27,325 bases of DNA from an uncultured Variovorax sp. (GTDB taxonomy: Bacteria; Pseudomonadota; Gammaproteobacteria; Burkholderiales; Burkholderiaceae): assembly GCA_946478645.1 (NCBI GenBank), contig CAMLCW010000019.1:1-27325 (forward strand), read 5' to 3'. Below, piece after piece: positions 7,700 to 17,192 of the stretch (positions are counted from its first letter, which is position 1; the number at the start of each line of letters is the position of its first letter). The notes under the pieces were generated by a model. The model was not told where the DNA came from, made no database searches, and worked only from the letters and a program-made list of their open reading frames with translations. Made by a program: the position numbers and the translations under genes.

Positions 7700-9255
7700 G
7701 CGCGCGCAACGCCACAGGCCGGCGCCGCACCACGGGCACCGGCGCCCTCTGCGCGGCGCTGTGCGCCAGCTTCCTGCTGCCGCCCGGCGCCGCACTGGCG
7801 CAGGAGCCATCGCCGCAGCTCGCGGCCGCGCGCCGGCTGTCGTCGCCATCGCTCGGCGCGGCGAGCTCCGTGCAGCGCGTGAAGCAGGCGCTCATCACGC
7901 TGTCGCAGGAATTCCCCGAGGTGCAGACCGCGCAGGCCGCGGCCAACACCAGTGGTTTCGGCGTGGAGACGGCGAAGAAGGCGCGCTATCCGCGCTTCAA
8001 GCTCGGCACCGCCACGGGCAGCTACAACAGCGGCGCGGCCAATGCCAGCTCGGAGAACTACACCGTGCTGACGGCCGAGGCCCGCGTCAGCCTGATCGAC
8101 GGCGGCGCCATGAACGCCGCCGTGCGCGCCGCCGAGGCCGGCAACCTGGCCGACGAGGACGCGGTCGTCACCACCTCGCAGAAGGTGGTGCTGGATGCGC
8201 TCACCGCCTACCTGCAGGTGCAGCGCTTCGAGCTCAAGAAGCAGATCGCGCGCAAGTCCACCGAGGTGGTGGCCGAGCTTTCGCGCGTGGAGTCGCGGCG
8301 CGTGGCGCTCGGCGCCGCAGGCGAGAACGACCTCAACATGGCCGCCTCGCGCCGCGCCGCCGTGGCCGCGCGCGAATCCGATTTCGAGGCCCAGCGCGAC
8401 GAGGCGCTGGCCAAGTTCAACACCTACTTCCGCTTCACGCCCGAGCCATCGTCGCTGCCCGTGCTCGCCGCGCCCGCGGCGTGGCGCATCGTGTCGCGCG
8501 ACGAAGCGCTGCGCCGTGCCGAGGAGCGCAGCACCGAGGTCGCCGAAGCCAAGGGCCGCCTCGCGCGTGCGCAAGCGCTGGTCGAGCAGCAGGAAGCCAG
8601 CATCTGGCCCACCGTCGACGCCGTGGTCGTCAAGAGCAAGGACCCGCGCGGCGTTTCGCCGCAAGATCCGACGCGCGCGGCCTTCGAGCTCAACTGGAAC
8701 TTCGGCAACGGCTTTGACCGGCAGATGAAGCTGAAGTCGGCCCTGGCCGAGGTTGCCAACCAGGAAGCCAAGCTCGAGGGCGTGCGTCTCAACCTGCTCG
8801 AGCTCACGTCGGCCTCGTGGGCGCGCACCGTGTCGGGCCGCGAGCGCGAACGCCAGCTCCGGGAAGCCGTGAGCGCCTCGGGCCAGTCCTTCCGCGGGCG
8901 GCGCCGGCTGATGGAGTTCGGCCGCGAGACCCTGCCCGCCGTGCTCGACGCGCAGCTCGACTACTACACCCTGCTGTTCGACTACGTGGACTCGGTGTTC
9001 GACCTGCGCATCACAGAGCTGCGCCTCGCGCGCACCGTGGGTGAACTGCGCATCGACCCCGACGCGGCCAACAGCTGGATCGACCGCATCTTCGGCCCGC
9101 CGACCCGCCCGGTGCTGAGCGATGACGGCATGCTTGCGATGCTGTGCATTGCAAGCAATGCGGCGTGTGCGAACGAAGCGGTGGTCGACCGGAGCGCGAG
9201 CGCGGCGGGTTCTGCTCTCGGGCTGCGCACCACGCCGAGAATGCCGGCGCGCTGA
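7696..9255 (+). CDS. TolC-family outer-membrane efflux/secretion channel
   Basis: This is a 519-residue protein. Its ATG overlaps the adaptor's stop in ATGA, completing the T1SS trio. The signal peptide runs to about residue 35 (GAALA, then QEP). Two repeated outer-membrane-efflux-protein units of alternating strands and long coiled helices follow, roughly 50-260 and 280-480; the second ends with the ELRLARTVGELRID type of sequence common in this family. The trimer should form the outer-membrane channel and periplasmic tunnel for the exporter. The last ~45 residues (after DRIFGPP) are a variable tail with two Cys. Downstream is a GC-rich repeat and then a convergent gene, so the transcript probably ends here. 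Confidence 0.93.
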   Translation: MSARNATGRRRTTGTGALCAALCASFLLPPGAALAQEPSPQLAAARRLSSPSLGAASSVQRVKQALITLSQEFPEVQTAQAAANTSGFGVETAKKARYPRFKLGTATGSYNSGAANASSENYTVLTAEARVSLIDGGAMNAAVRAAEAGNLADEDAVVTTSQKVVLDALTAYLQVQRFELKKQIARKSTEVVAELSRVESRRVALGAAGENDLNMAASRRAAVAARESDFEAQRDEALAKFNTYFRFTPEPSSLPVLAAPAAWRIVSRDEALRRAEERSTEVAEAKGRLARAQALVEQQEASIWPTVDAVVVKSKDPRGVSPQDPTRAAFELNWNFGNGFDRQMKLKSALAEVANQEAKLEGVRLNLLELTSASWARTVSGRERERQLREAVSASGQSFRGRRRLMEFGRETLPAVLDAQLDYYTLLFDYVDSVFDLRITELRLARTVGELRIDPDAANSWIDRIFGPPTRPVLSDDGMLAMLCIASNAACANEAVVDRSASAAGSALGLRTTPRMPAR

Positions 9256-9264
9256 TCGGCGGGC

Positions 9265-9388
9265 GAGCGGACCGAGCCGCTTCGGGGGTGGGCCAGGGAC
9301 ACCGCGGAACCGGCTTCGCCGGGCCGCTGGTGTCGCCCCCTTGAGGGGGGAGTCGAGCTACACGCAGTGAGCGAGGGACGGGGGTGGG
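9265..9388. repeat. GC-rich intergenic repeat element (full copy) between convergent genes
   Basis: This occupies nearly the whole gap between the tolC-like stop and the regulator stop. It contains GAGCCGCTTCGGGGG (9274-9288), a CCGGC-TTC-GCCGG hairpin and CCCCCTTGAGGGGGG. Its reverse complement aligns with the element at the right edge of the window: a perfect 15-base match plus the ordered blocks CTCACT, GTGTAGC and CTCCCCCC. It resembles dispersed intergenic repeats I associate with Comamonadaceae. The hairpins could act as a bidirectional terminator for both convergent transcripts. Confidence 0.7.
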
Positions 9389-10816
<1,428 letters not shown>

Positions 10817-10825
10817 CGGAAAAAT

Positions 10826-12946
10826 TCAATACACCAGCTTGGCGTTGCGGCATCCGAGGGATTGCAGGTGCACGTCGGTGCGACCGAGCTCGAGGCCCAG
10901 CGTGTCGCCCAGCAGGTTGGAAATAAGGCCGCCAACCGAATCGAGGATGGGTTGCAGCAGTTGGAGGAGGGGGCCGAGGACTGTGGAGAGCAGAGGAGTT
11001 CCGTCCGCGCCTTTGCCCAGGCCCAGCAGGTTCGACACGAGATCGACCAGGCCACCGAGAAGGCCGCTGATGAACCCATCCTGGGCGCGGGATTGCAGCG
11101 AGTCGATCAACTTGGTTCGGATGCACGCGGCCGACGGGGAGCCGAACAGCGGCGTGCAGCCTACAGAGGGAAGCGCCGCGATCTTGGCGGCCCATTCCTC
11201 CGGCATCGTCACCGTACCAAGGCCGAGCAGGCCGCCCGGCCTGTCCCAAGTCAGATGATCGGTGGTGAGTGCGCCCTTGATTGCGCTGATGTTGGTGCTG
11301 CCTGCTTTGGCGAGGTAGTAGTCCGCGAGCTTGGTCGCGATCTCGAGGTTCGGTGCCCGATCGGCCGGCGTGTCGTCCGAACCAGTGTTACCGCCCAAGA
11401 GCAGCTTGAGCAGTTGGTCGAGCAATGACTTGACCGTGCCGCCGATCTCCAGCGCATTGCGATTGGTAGTCAGGGTCTCACCGACCCCGAGCGTGAGGTC
11501 CTGGCCGTGGGCGAGCGCAGGAATGGCCACCTTGCCGCTCAGCAGATCGATGCCGAGCACTTTGACCATCGGCATTGACTCCAGGTCCGTGGTGCACACA
11601 TCGGATTTCGACCACAGCGCAGTCGGGCTGATCTTGCCTATGCAGGCATTCAGGATCGGGGCAGCAACATGGATCGTTGCCTGCGGTGGCGTGGCATCGC
11701 AGTCGATCGCGTCCAGCCTGCCTTGTGCGTTCACCACATCGAGCGCGATGGGCAGGTCTATCTTCGTTCCCAGGGCGCCGAGCAGTCCGCCCAATGCGGA
11801 TTCGCCTGTCTTGATGTTCAGCGACACACGGACCTGTGAGTTGTAGGCCTTCGTGCCGACGGGACCGATGCCGATGGAAGGCGGCTCGACGACGCGCGAC
11901 TGGAGGGTGACGCCAAGCACATGCACACCCGTGTCTATGTTTGCAGCGTGGCCGGATGTACCGATGCCCACCGCGGTGGTGACCAGGTCGAGTGCATCGA
12001 GCTTGACGTCGAGCGCGGACCCGGAGGTCGGCGCGGTGATGTGGGCGAACAGGCCTCGGGCGCTGCCGGCGGTTTCGGTGCCGAGCTGTATGTCCAGCTT
12101 CTCGGCCTCGACGTCGACGCCCAGCAGGGAGTCCACGAGGCGCGCATTGGCCGACAGCAGGCCGCTCTGTCCCGCCACCGTGGCAACCGCGTCGAGCAGT
12201 CGACCGAGAGTGACCTTCTCCGCGGCGAGCAGCGCGTTGAGCCCGGCCACAGTCAGGTCGGTAGTCACCGGGATTCCCAGTTCCGCCAGCAGTCCGCCCG
12301 GTGTGATCTTGACGCCGGCCAGGCCCGAGTAGCAGCCGATGCAGGTATCGGAGGGATCGGCGCCCACGAACTTGAGCACCGACACCAGTGCGGCGTCCGG
12401 GTTGACGTCGAGGAGCTTCGATCCCACGCTGAACACGGCCAGCGGATCGTCCTTGGCCGCGAGCGCATGAACGGTCACGGCGCGCACGGCATTGCCAGGC
12501 ATCGCAGGAAACAGCAGCGACGGACGTCCGACGATAGTGACCGAAAGGGCATTGATCTCGTCGGACCCGCTAAGGCTGGTGCTGAAATGCGGTGCCGCAA
12601 TGTATTTCGTCGGATTCCACACGCCGCACGTCGCCGTGAGGTCGTAGCGGGATGCGAGGAACGGAAGGTTTTGAGCCGCGTTGGCCGTCGCCGCTGTTGT
12701 GGCCGCTGTGCAGTCGTCCGGCTTGAGTGCTTGCGTCCCCGCGAGCGCTGCGAGATCGGCCGCCTTCTGCAGCTCCCGCTTCATGTAGAAGAGATAGCCG
12801 AGCTCCGTGCCGATCAGCACGATAAGCACGAGCGATAGCGCAATGACGGCGTTGATCACCACCGAGCCGCCTTGCCGCCGACGGCGGGGGGACGAAACGC
12901 CACCCACCGGACGGATCGGGGCAGCACCATGGAACGGGTAGTTCAT
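10826..12946 (-). CDS. tadG: TadG-like Flp pilus assembly protein with a long Gly/Leu-rich C-terminus
   Basis: This is a 706-residue protein. After a basic N-terminus (RRRRQGG), residues ~27-48 form a membrane helix (SVVINAVIALSLVLIVLIG). It is followed by YMKRELQKAADLAALAGTQAL, the hallmark of TadG-like N-terminal domains. The remaining ~630 residues are predicted to be periplasmic or exposed and contain several Cys pairs (for example DTCIGCYSG). They end in GLLGGL/LLGLG repeats and a final LGCRNAKLVY. Unlike the two TadE-like proteins it has no Glu at +5 of a prepilin-type site, so processing by the prepilin peptidase is unlikely. It lies 12 bp after the second TadE-like gene and 9 bp before the regulator. 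The likely role is a minor, envelope-anchored pilus component. No von Willebrand MIDAS motif (DxSxS) was seen. Confidence 0.85.
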   Translation of the reverse strand: MNYPFHGAAPIRPVGGVSSPRRRRQGGSVVINAVIALSLVLIVLIGTELGYLFYMKRELQKAADLAALAGTQALKPDDCTAATTAATANAAQNLPFLASRYDLTATCGVWNPTKYIAAPHFSTSLSGSDEINALSVTIVGRPSLLFPAMPGNAVRAVTVHALAAKDDPLAVFSVGSKLLDVNPDAALVSVLKFVGADPSDTCIGCYSGLAGVKITPGGLLAELGIPVTTDLTVAGLNALLAAEKVTLGRLLDAVATVAGQSGLLSANARLVDSLLGVDVEAEKLDIQLGTETAGSARGLFAHITAPTSGSALDVKLDALDLVTTAVGIGTSGHAANIDTGVHVLGVTLQSRVVEPPSIGIGPVGTKAYNSQVRVSLNIKTGESALGGLLGALGTKIDLPIALDVVNAQGRLDAIDCDATPPQATIHVAAPILNACIGKISPTALWSKSDVCTTDLESMPMVKVLGIDLLSGKVAIPALAHGQDLTLGVGETLTTNRNALEIGGTVKSLLDQLLKLLLGGNTGSDDTPADRAPNLEIATKLADYYLAKAGSTNISAIKGALTTDHLTWDRPGGLLGLGTVTMPEEWAAKIAALPSVGCTPLFGSPSAACIRTKLIDSLQSRAQDGFISGLLGGLVDLVSNLLGLGKGADGTPLLSTVLGPLLQLLQPILDSVGGLISNLLGDTLGLELGRTDVHLQSLGCRNAKLVY

Positions 12947-12958
12947 GTTGTCGCTCCT

Positions 12959-13438
12959 TCAGGACGGGATCGTGGCAATGGCACGGCTTTGCAGGATGTC
13001 GGGCATCCAGCGACTGGTGTCGAGCACCGGAAGCGTTGGAAGCAGGCGGTTGGCACTGTAGGCATAGCGCACCGTCACGGTCGCAGTGGTGGAGGTGCCG
13101 CCCCCGCTTGCGCCGTCAAGCGCCACGGTGATGGTGGTGTTTGCTGAAATCCAGTCGGTCTTGTTCGATGCGGTGGCCGGCGTGACGAGCGCGGCGGCAA
13201 GCGATTCGCGCACGGCGGCCTTGATTCGCGCGTCGTCCGCAGCAAGAGGAGGCGACAGCATCATGGGAACCGCACGGGCGCCGTCCTCTGCTGCACGCGA
13301 GACCACCTGCTGCGTGTAGAACACGGCCCCGAACGTGGCGATGCCATAGATGAGGAAGAACATCGCCATGAAAACGAACGAGAACTCGATGGCCGCGATG
13401 CCGCGTTGCAAGTACCGCGAGGCGGGTGCTTTTTTCAT
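12959..13438 (-). CDS. TadE-like minor pseudopilin (second of two)
   Basis: This 159-residue protein has the N-terminus MKKAPASRYLQRG followed by IAAIEFSFVFMAMFFLIYGIA. That is a prepilin-type site after Gly13 with Glu at +5 and a hydrophobic helix, as in TadE/TadF pseudopilins. The AAEDGARA motif after the helix matches its neighbour and the family. ATG 13438 is chosen over a longer upstream frame because it overlaps the preceding gene's stop in ATGA and places the site where the family has it. The periplasmic part is Thr/Val-rich. It should be cleaved by the TadV peptidase and incorporated as, or prime, a minor pilin. It could equally be called TadF. Confidence 0.9.
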   Translation of the reverse strand: MKKAPASRYLQRGIAAIEFSFVFMAMFFLIYGIATFGAVFYTQQVVSRAAEDGARAVPMMLSPPLAADDARIKAAVRESLAAALVTPATASNKTDWISANTTITVALDGASGGGTSTTATVTVRYAYSANRLLPTLPVLDTSRWMPDILQSRAIATIPS

Positions 13439-13920
13439 AGCGATTTCCCGTCGAGCAGCATGCTGGCCTGCCCTGTCAGGCTGTCCGGCACGGCAAACAG
13501 CGGCAGGGGCGGAAGTGCGGTCCGGATGTTGGTGACGGTCACGGTGACGGTCACCTGGCAGCGGTAGTCCCAGCTCATGCCGCACTTCGGCGTGACGCAG
13601 TCGGTTGCGCCGTCGGCCAGCATCTGACACCGTTGGGCAACAATGGCCGGTTCCGATGGAAGCGTGAGCTTGGGCATCTGGGCCTTGGCCACTTTCTCGG
13701 CCTCCGCCTTGCGATTCGTCCAGCTGGTCTGGTAGCGCAGTGCGGCGCGCGCGCCATCTTCAGCAGCGTTCTGCAGGCCGAAGCGCAACGTGAACACGAT
13801 GCCGTAGCAGATCAGCGCGTAGAGCAAGGTGAACGAGACGATGAACACCACGGAGAACTCGACCGCGTACGTTCCGCGCTGGCGGCGACCGGCGAAGGTG
13901 TGGCGGCAAGGCGTCTTCAT
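13435..13920 (-). CDS. tadE: TadE-like minor pseudopilin (first of two)
   Basis: This 161-residue protein starts MKTPCRHTFAGRRQRG, followed by TYAVEFSVVFIVSFTLLYALI. Prepilin-type cleavage is expected after Gly16 with Glu at +5, then a single membrane helix. The conserved LQNAAEDGARAALRY follows, and then a periplasmic domain with four Cys (RCQM, DCVTPKCG, YRCQ) that could form two disulfides. The start ATG lies 33 bp after the DUF3613 gene and the stop overlaps the next TadE-like gene by four bases. It is an expected substrate of TadV. The paired TadE-like genes probably arose by duplication and diverged in their periplasmic parts. Confidence 0.9.
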   Translation of the reverse strand: MKTPCRHTFAGRRQRGTYAVEFSVVFIVSFTLLYALICYGIVFTLRFGLQNAAEDGARAALRYQTSWTNRKAEAEKVAKAQMPKLTLPSEPAIVAQRCQMLADGATDCVTPKCGMSWDYRCQVTVTVTVTNIRTALPPLPLFAVPDSLTGQASMLLDGKSL

Positions 13921-13953
13921 GACGGACTTCGATGCTATGGATACCGGCTTCGG

Positions 13954-14349
13954 CTACTTGCCGGCCGGCTTCTTCACCGACGAGTTCAGGTACTCCGGAA
14001 TCGGATACTCGAAACTCTTCAAGTAGCGCTCGTAGCTGCGATGGGCCACCGGCCCGGCGATCGGTCGTGGCGTGGGCGACGCAAGTTCGCCCGAGCGCTG
14101 CAGTGCCAGCAGCGTGTCCGTGGCATCGCCCACGCGCAGCGGCGGCAGCGCGATGTCTTCATCGGCGTATTCCTCGACGTACTCGACGGGCTCTGCGTTT
14201 TCCTCAGCCAGCGGCGGCGCCGCCTTGGCTTCCTCGGCGCGGGCCTGCCCGGCCATGAATGCCAGTGCAGCCATGAGAGCGAGCACGGATGCGTGCAGCA
14301 CCCGCGAGGGCAACGCGGACGGGCGAGGGAAAAGGGCTTGCGGCTTCAT
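13954..14349 (-). CDS. DUF3613-family exported protein of the Tad locus
   Basis: This 131-residue protein has a Sec signal peptide to about residue 38 (MAGQARA, then EEA), an acidic, Pro/Glu-rich linker, and a C-terminal block TDTLLALQRSGELASPTPRP...YERYLKSFEYPIPEYL. I recognise that block as the DUF3613 domain found in beta-proteobacterial Tad loci. Its ATG overlaps the tadD stop (ATGA). It should be periplasmic. The biochemical role is unknown; the constant position beside tadD and tadE suggests help in assembling or anchoring the pilus machine. Confidence 0.83.
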   Translation of the reverse strand: MKPQALFPRPSALPSRVLHASVLALMAALAFMAGQARAEEAKAAPPLAEENAEPVEYVEEYADEDIALPPLRVGDATDTLLALQRSGELASPTPRPIAGPVAHRSYERYLKSFEYPIPEYLNSSVKKPAGK

Positions 14350-15221
14350 TGGGAGGTACCTCTGGAGGTCGAATCGGCGGGCGGCCGGAGGGTGGTTTGG
14401 GACGCCTTGAGCGTCAGCGGCACAGCGCTGTCATCGAGCAGCGGGCCCCCGACCATGGGTTTGGTGGCGTACGTCGCGGCAGGCGATCCCGCCATGAGCT
14501 GCCGGGCCGCCTCGCGGATCGCAGCCCGCGTGGCGGGCGGCGTTTTGTTGGCATCCATCAGCGCTGCAGCCTGCTCGCGCTGCTGAGTGACCTCGAAATA
14601 CATCGCGAGGTTCGCCTGCGACTGCGGGTTGTCGGGCTTGAGCTGCAGCGCCTGCATCAACGGCAGCCGAGCCTCGTCGATCAGGCCGGCGCGCAGGCTC
14701 GCATAACCGAGATCGTTGAGCAGCAACGCGTCGGTGGGGTTGCGGTCGCGCGCCTGCCTGAGCATGCGTACGGCTTCGGCATAGTCGCCGCGCGCACCAG
14801 CCAGCAGCCCCAGTCCGCGATAGCCGGCTGCGGCTAGCGGGGTTGCGAGCAGACTGCGGTAGGCGGTTTCGGCCTGTGCGGCCTGACCTGCATGGCGCAA
14901 TGCTTCAGCGCGCGCACGCGTCGACTCGGCCGACGTGCCCCAGCGCTTTTCCAGTGCGTCGATGTGCGCGAGCGAAGCGAACCACAGTCCTTCCTGCTGC
15001 ATCTGCTCGACCAGCTTCAGGTAGGTCGCCTGCGTGTCGATGTTGCTGCCTGCGCGCGCGCTCAGGCCTTCTTCTGCGGCTTGCCGCTGCTGGGCCTCGG
15101 CGATCGCGGGATAGGCGTCCTTCGGGCCTGCGCAGCCCACGGCGGCGAGTGCCGATGCCATCGCGAGGGCGACGAATACCGGCCTGCGGCCGAAAGGACG
15201 GAATGCGGGGCGACCGGTCAT
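14346..15221 (-). CDS. tadD: TadD-like tetratricopeptide-repeat lipoprotein
   Basis: This 291-residue protein has a signal peptide ending in a lipobox-like AVGC with Cys30 as lipidation site. Residues ~65-235 hold TPR helices (AYRSLLATPLAAAGYRGLGLLAGARGDYAEAVRMLRQA, then DALLLNDLGYASLRAG). The rest is a Thr/Pro-rich tail. TadD proteins are pilotin-like lipoproteins needed for secretin function and fibril assembly. The start ATG overlaps the tadC stop and its own stop overlaps the DUF3613 start, both as ATGA, so it sits in a tightly coupled block. Confidence 0.9.
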   Translation of the reverse strand: MTGRPAFRPFGRRPVFVALAMASALAAVGCAGPKDAYPAIAEAQQRQAAEEGLSARAGSNIDTQATYLKLVEQMQQEGLWFASLAHIDALEKRWGTSAESTRARAEALRHAGQAAQAETAYRSLLATPLAAAGYRGLGLLAGARGDYAEAVRMLRQARDRNPTDALLLNDLGYASLRAGLIDEARLPLMQALQLKPDNPQSQANLAMYFEVTQQREQAAALMDANKTPPATRAAIREAARQLMAGSPAATYATKPMVGGPLLDDSAVPLTLKASQTTLRPPADSTSRGTSQ

Positions 15222-16168
15222 TTGGCGAGGGCTCCAAGCGAACGAAAAACGGCGAGAAAACCCGGGCCCGCGGTCACGATGACCAGCGCCGGCAGCAATG
15301 TGATCACCATCACGCCGGTCATCTTGACGGTGATCTTGCCGATGCGCGCCTTCATCTCGGCCCGGCGGTGTTCGCGCAGGCGGTCGCTGTATTGCCGCAG
15401 CGGCTCCTGCACTGCACCGCCGTGGCGGTCGACCTGCACGAGCAGCGCGACCAGGCCGGCGAGGTTGTCGTTCTTGTGCAGCGTGGCCAAGCGCTGCAGC
15501 GAATGCTCGCGCGTGCGGCCCTGGCTGTATTGCCGGTTGGCAATGGCGAGTTCATGGCCGAGCACGCGCAGCACGTGCGAGAAATCCGCCGCCATGATCT
15601 GCAGGCTCTGGTCGAGGCTCAGGCCAACGCCCTGCAGCAAGCGAAGCAGGTCGACGAAAAGCGGCAGTTCGTGGGCGACCCTTTCGCGCCGCGCCGCAGC
15701 GTGCCGGGCCAACAGCCATTTCGGCGCCATGAAGCCGATCGCGAAAGCGCCCGCGAGCACGGCAATGACGTGGCGCTGCGGCTGGCCGGCCGCCCACAGC
15801 GAGTACGCCGCCATTGGCAGAAGCAGGGCGAGCAGCACGCGCAGCACAAGGAAGATGAGCTGCGCTCGTTGCGAAGGGAAGCCGCACTGGTCGATCAGGT
15901 TGCGGTCCTCGTCGGCCACGAGCACGCGGCCGAGCCGCGTATCGAGCCAGTGGAAGGGCAGCTCGACGTCGGCCGAGGGCGTCACGTCCTCAGAGGGGGC
16001 GACAGCGGACGTGCCTTCTTCGGCACCGCGGGCGATGGCTCGGCCCAGCACGTCGCCGCGGCGCGCGCGTCGCAATTCGCCGCCGATCAGCAGGCCTGCC
16101 ATGGCAAGAAGCCCCAGCGCCAGCAGCGCGAGGCTCAGGATGCCGAGCTGGGCGGGCGTGAAGTTCAT
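15218..16168 (-). CDS. tadC: TadC inner-membrane platform protein (GspF/T2SF domain)
   Basis: This 316-residue protein starts at ATG 16168, preceded at proper distance by GGAGGTG, which decides against the longer upstream frame. It has an N-terminal helix (~8-30), a charged cytosolic part, two central hydrophobic helices (~105-155), a T2SF domain containing the LPLFVDLLRLLQGVGLSLDQSL motif, and a C-terminal helix (VKMTGVMVITLLPALVIVTAGPGFL). With TadB it forms the inner-membrane core that couples the TadA motor to pilin polymerisation. The tadB stop lies 19 bp upstream. Confidence 0.93.
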   Translation of the reverse strand: MNFTPAQLGILSLALLALGLLAMAGLLIGGELRRARRGDVLGRAIARGAEEGTSAVAPSEDVTPSADVELPFHWLDTRLGRVLVADEDRNLIDQCGFPSQRAQLIFLVLRVLLALLLPMAAYSLWAAGQPQRHVIAVLAGAFAIGFMAPKWLLARHAAARRERVAHELPLFVDLLRLLQGVGLSLDQSLQIMAADFSHVLRVLGHELAIANRQYSQGRTREHSLQRLATLHKNDNLAGLVALLVQVDRHGGAVQEPLRQYSDRLREHRRAEMKARIGKITVKMTGVMVITLLPALVIVTAGPGFLAVFRSLGALAK

Positions 16169-16187
16169 TGGCGCACCTCCGAGCCGC

Positions 16188-17192
16188 TCATGCGAACCTC
16201 GCCAGCCGATAGAGCAGGAACGCGCCGAGAGCCTGCAGCCCCAGCGCACCGAACACCATGTACTGGCCCGTGGCGTCCTGCCACATGCGCAGGAAGTAGG
16301 TGGGATTGAGCATGATGATCATCGAGCCCACGCCGACCGGCAGCAGCCCGAGGATCCAGGCCGAGAGGCGCGTCTCGGCCGAAAGCGCCACGAGTTCGTG
16401 CTCGGCCTGTTCACGATCCCGCATGAAGTTGCCCACACGCTCGAGCAGCAGGTCGGCACGGCCCCCGTAGCGGACACCCAGTCCGAGGATCGAAGCCAGC
16501 AGGAACAGCTCTTCCACGCGCACGCGCGTGGCCATCTGGTGCAGCGCGCGGTCGAGGTCGACACCCGCGCGAACCAGCCCGGCGGCGCGTTCGAGGTAGC
16601 CGCGCAACGGTGCCCGCGTGGACGCGATGCCGAGCTGGAACGCCGCCTGCGTCGAGTTGCCGATGGTGATCAGCCGCACCATCGCATCGATGAACGCCGG
16701 CAACTGGCTCACGAGCTGGCGGCGGAACTTCTGCAGCCGCAGCCACAGCGCGAATGTGGCGAGCAGCCCGAGGAAAAGCAGCGCGCCCAGGCCGGCAGGC
16801 CAGCCGCCGAGCAAGGCCGCCAGCGCTGTGACCAGCCCGATCGCGACCGCGCCGAGGACGAGCAGGCGCGTGGCGATCACGCCCTCGATCCACTCGGGCA
16901 GCCATGCTTCCAGGCGATTCCTGCGAGGCGCCTGCACCTGTTCGGTCGCCGCCGATGCAGCCCAGGGATCGGACAAGGGCATGGGGGCGGCGGCACCGGC
17001 TGGGGGCATCGGTTCGCTGCGCACGGTGGCGGGAACCGGACCATCGGAAGAGAAGCTCGCGTCGATGCGCTGCTTCAGGCGTTCGCCCGTCAGGCGCCTG
17101 GCGTGACGCGTCGATGCCCAATGCCACAGCAGCAGCCCCGCGGCTGCCATCAGCAGCGCGATGCAAGCCACCGTGAGCAGGCCTTCACGCAC
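16188..17192 (-). CDS. tadB: TadB inner-membrane platform protein (GspF/T2SF domain)
   Basis: This 334-residue protein starts at GTG 17192, which has GGGGGAG seven bases upstream and overlaps the tadA 3' end by 8 bp. The longer frame upstream is inside tadA and lacks such a site. It has an N-terminal membrane helix (LLTVACIALLMAAAGLLLWHW), a Pro/Ala-rich linker, and two helices near 110-150. The T2SF domain follows (QLPAFIDAMVRLITIGNSTQAAFQLG ... ELFLLASILGLGVRYGGRADLLLERV), then two C-terminal helices. It is the paralogue and partner of TadC. Confidence 0.92.
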   Translation of the reverse strand: MREGLLTVACIALLMAAAGLLLWHWASTRHARRLTGERLKQRIDASFSSDGPVPATVRSEPMPPAGAAAPMPLSDPWAASAATEQVQAPRRNRLEAWLPEWIEGVIATRLLVLGAVAIGLVTALAALLGGWPAGLGALLFLGLLATFALWLRLQKFRRQLVSQLPAFIDAMVRLITIGNSTQAAFQLGIASTRAPLRGYLERAAGLVRAGVDLDRALHQMATRVRVEELFLLASILGLGVRYGGRADLLLERVGNFMRDREQAEHELVALSAETRLSAWILGLLPVGVGSMIIMLNPTYFLRMWQDATGQYMVFGALGLQALGAFLLYRLARFA

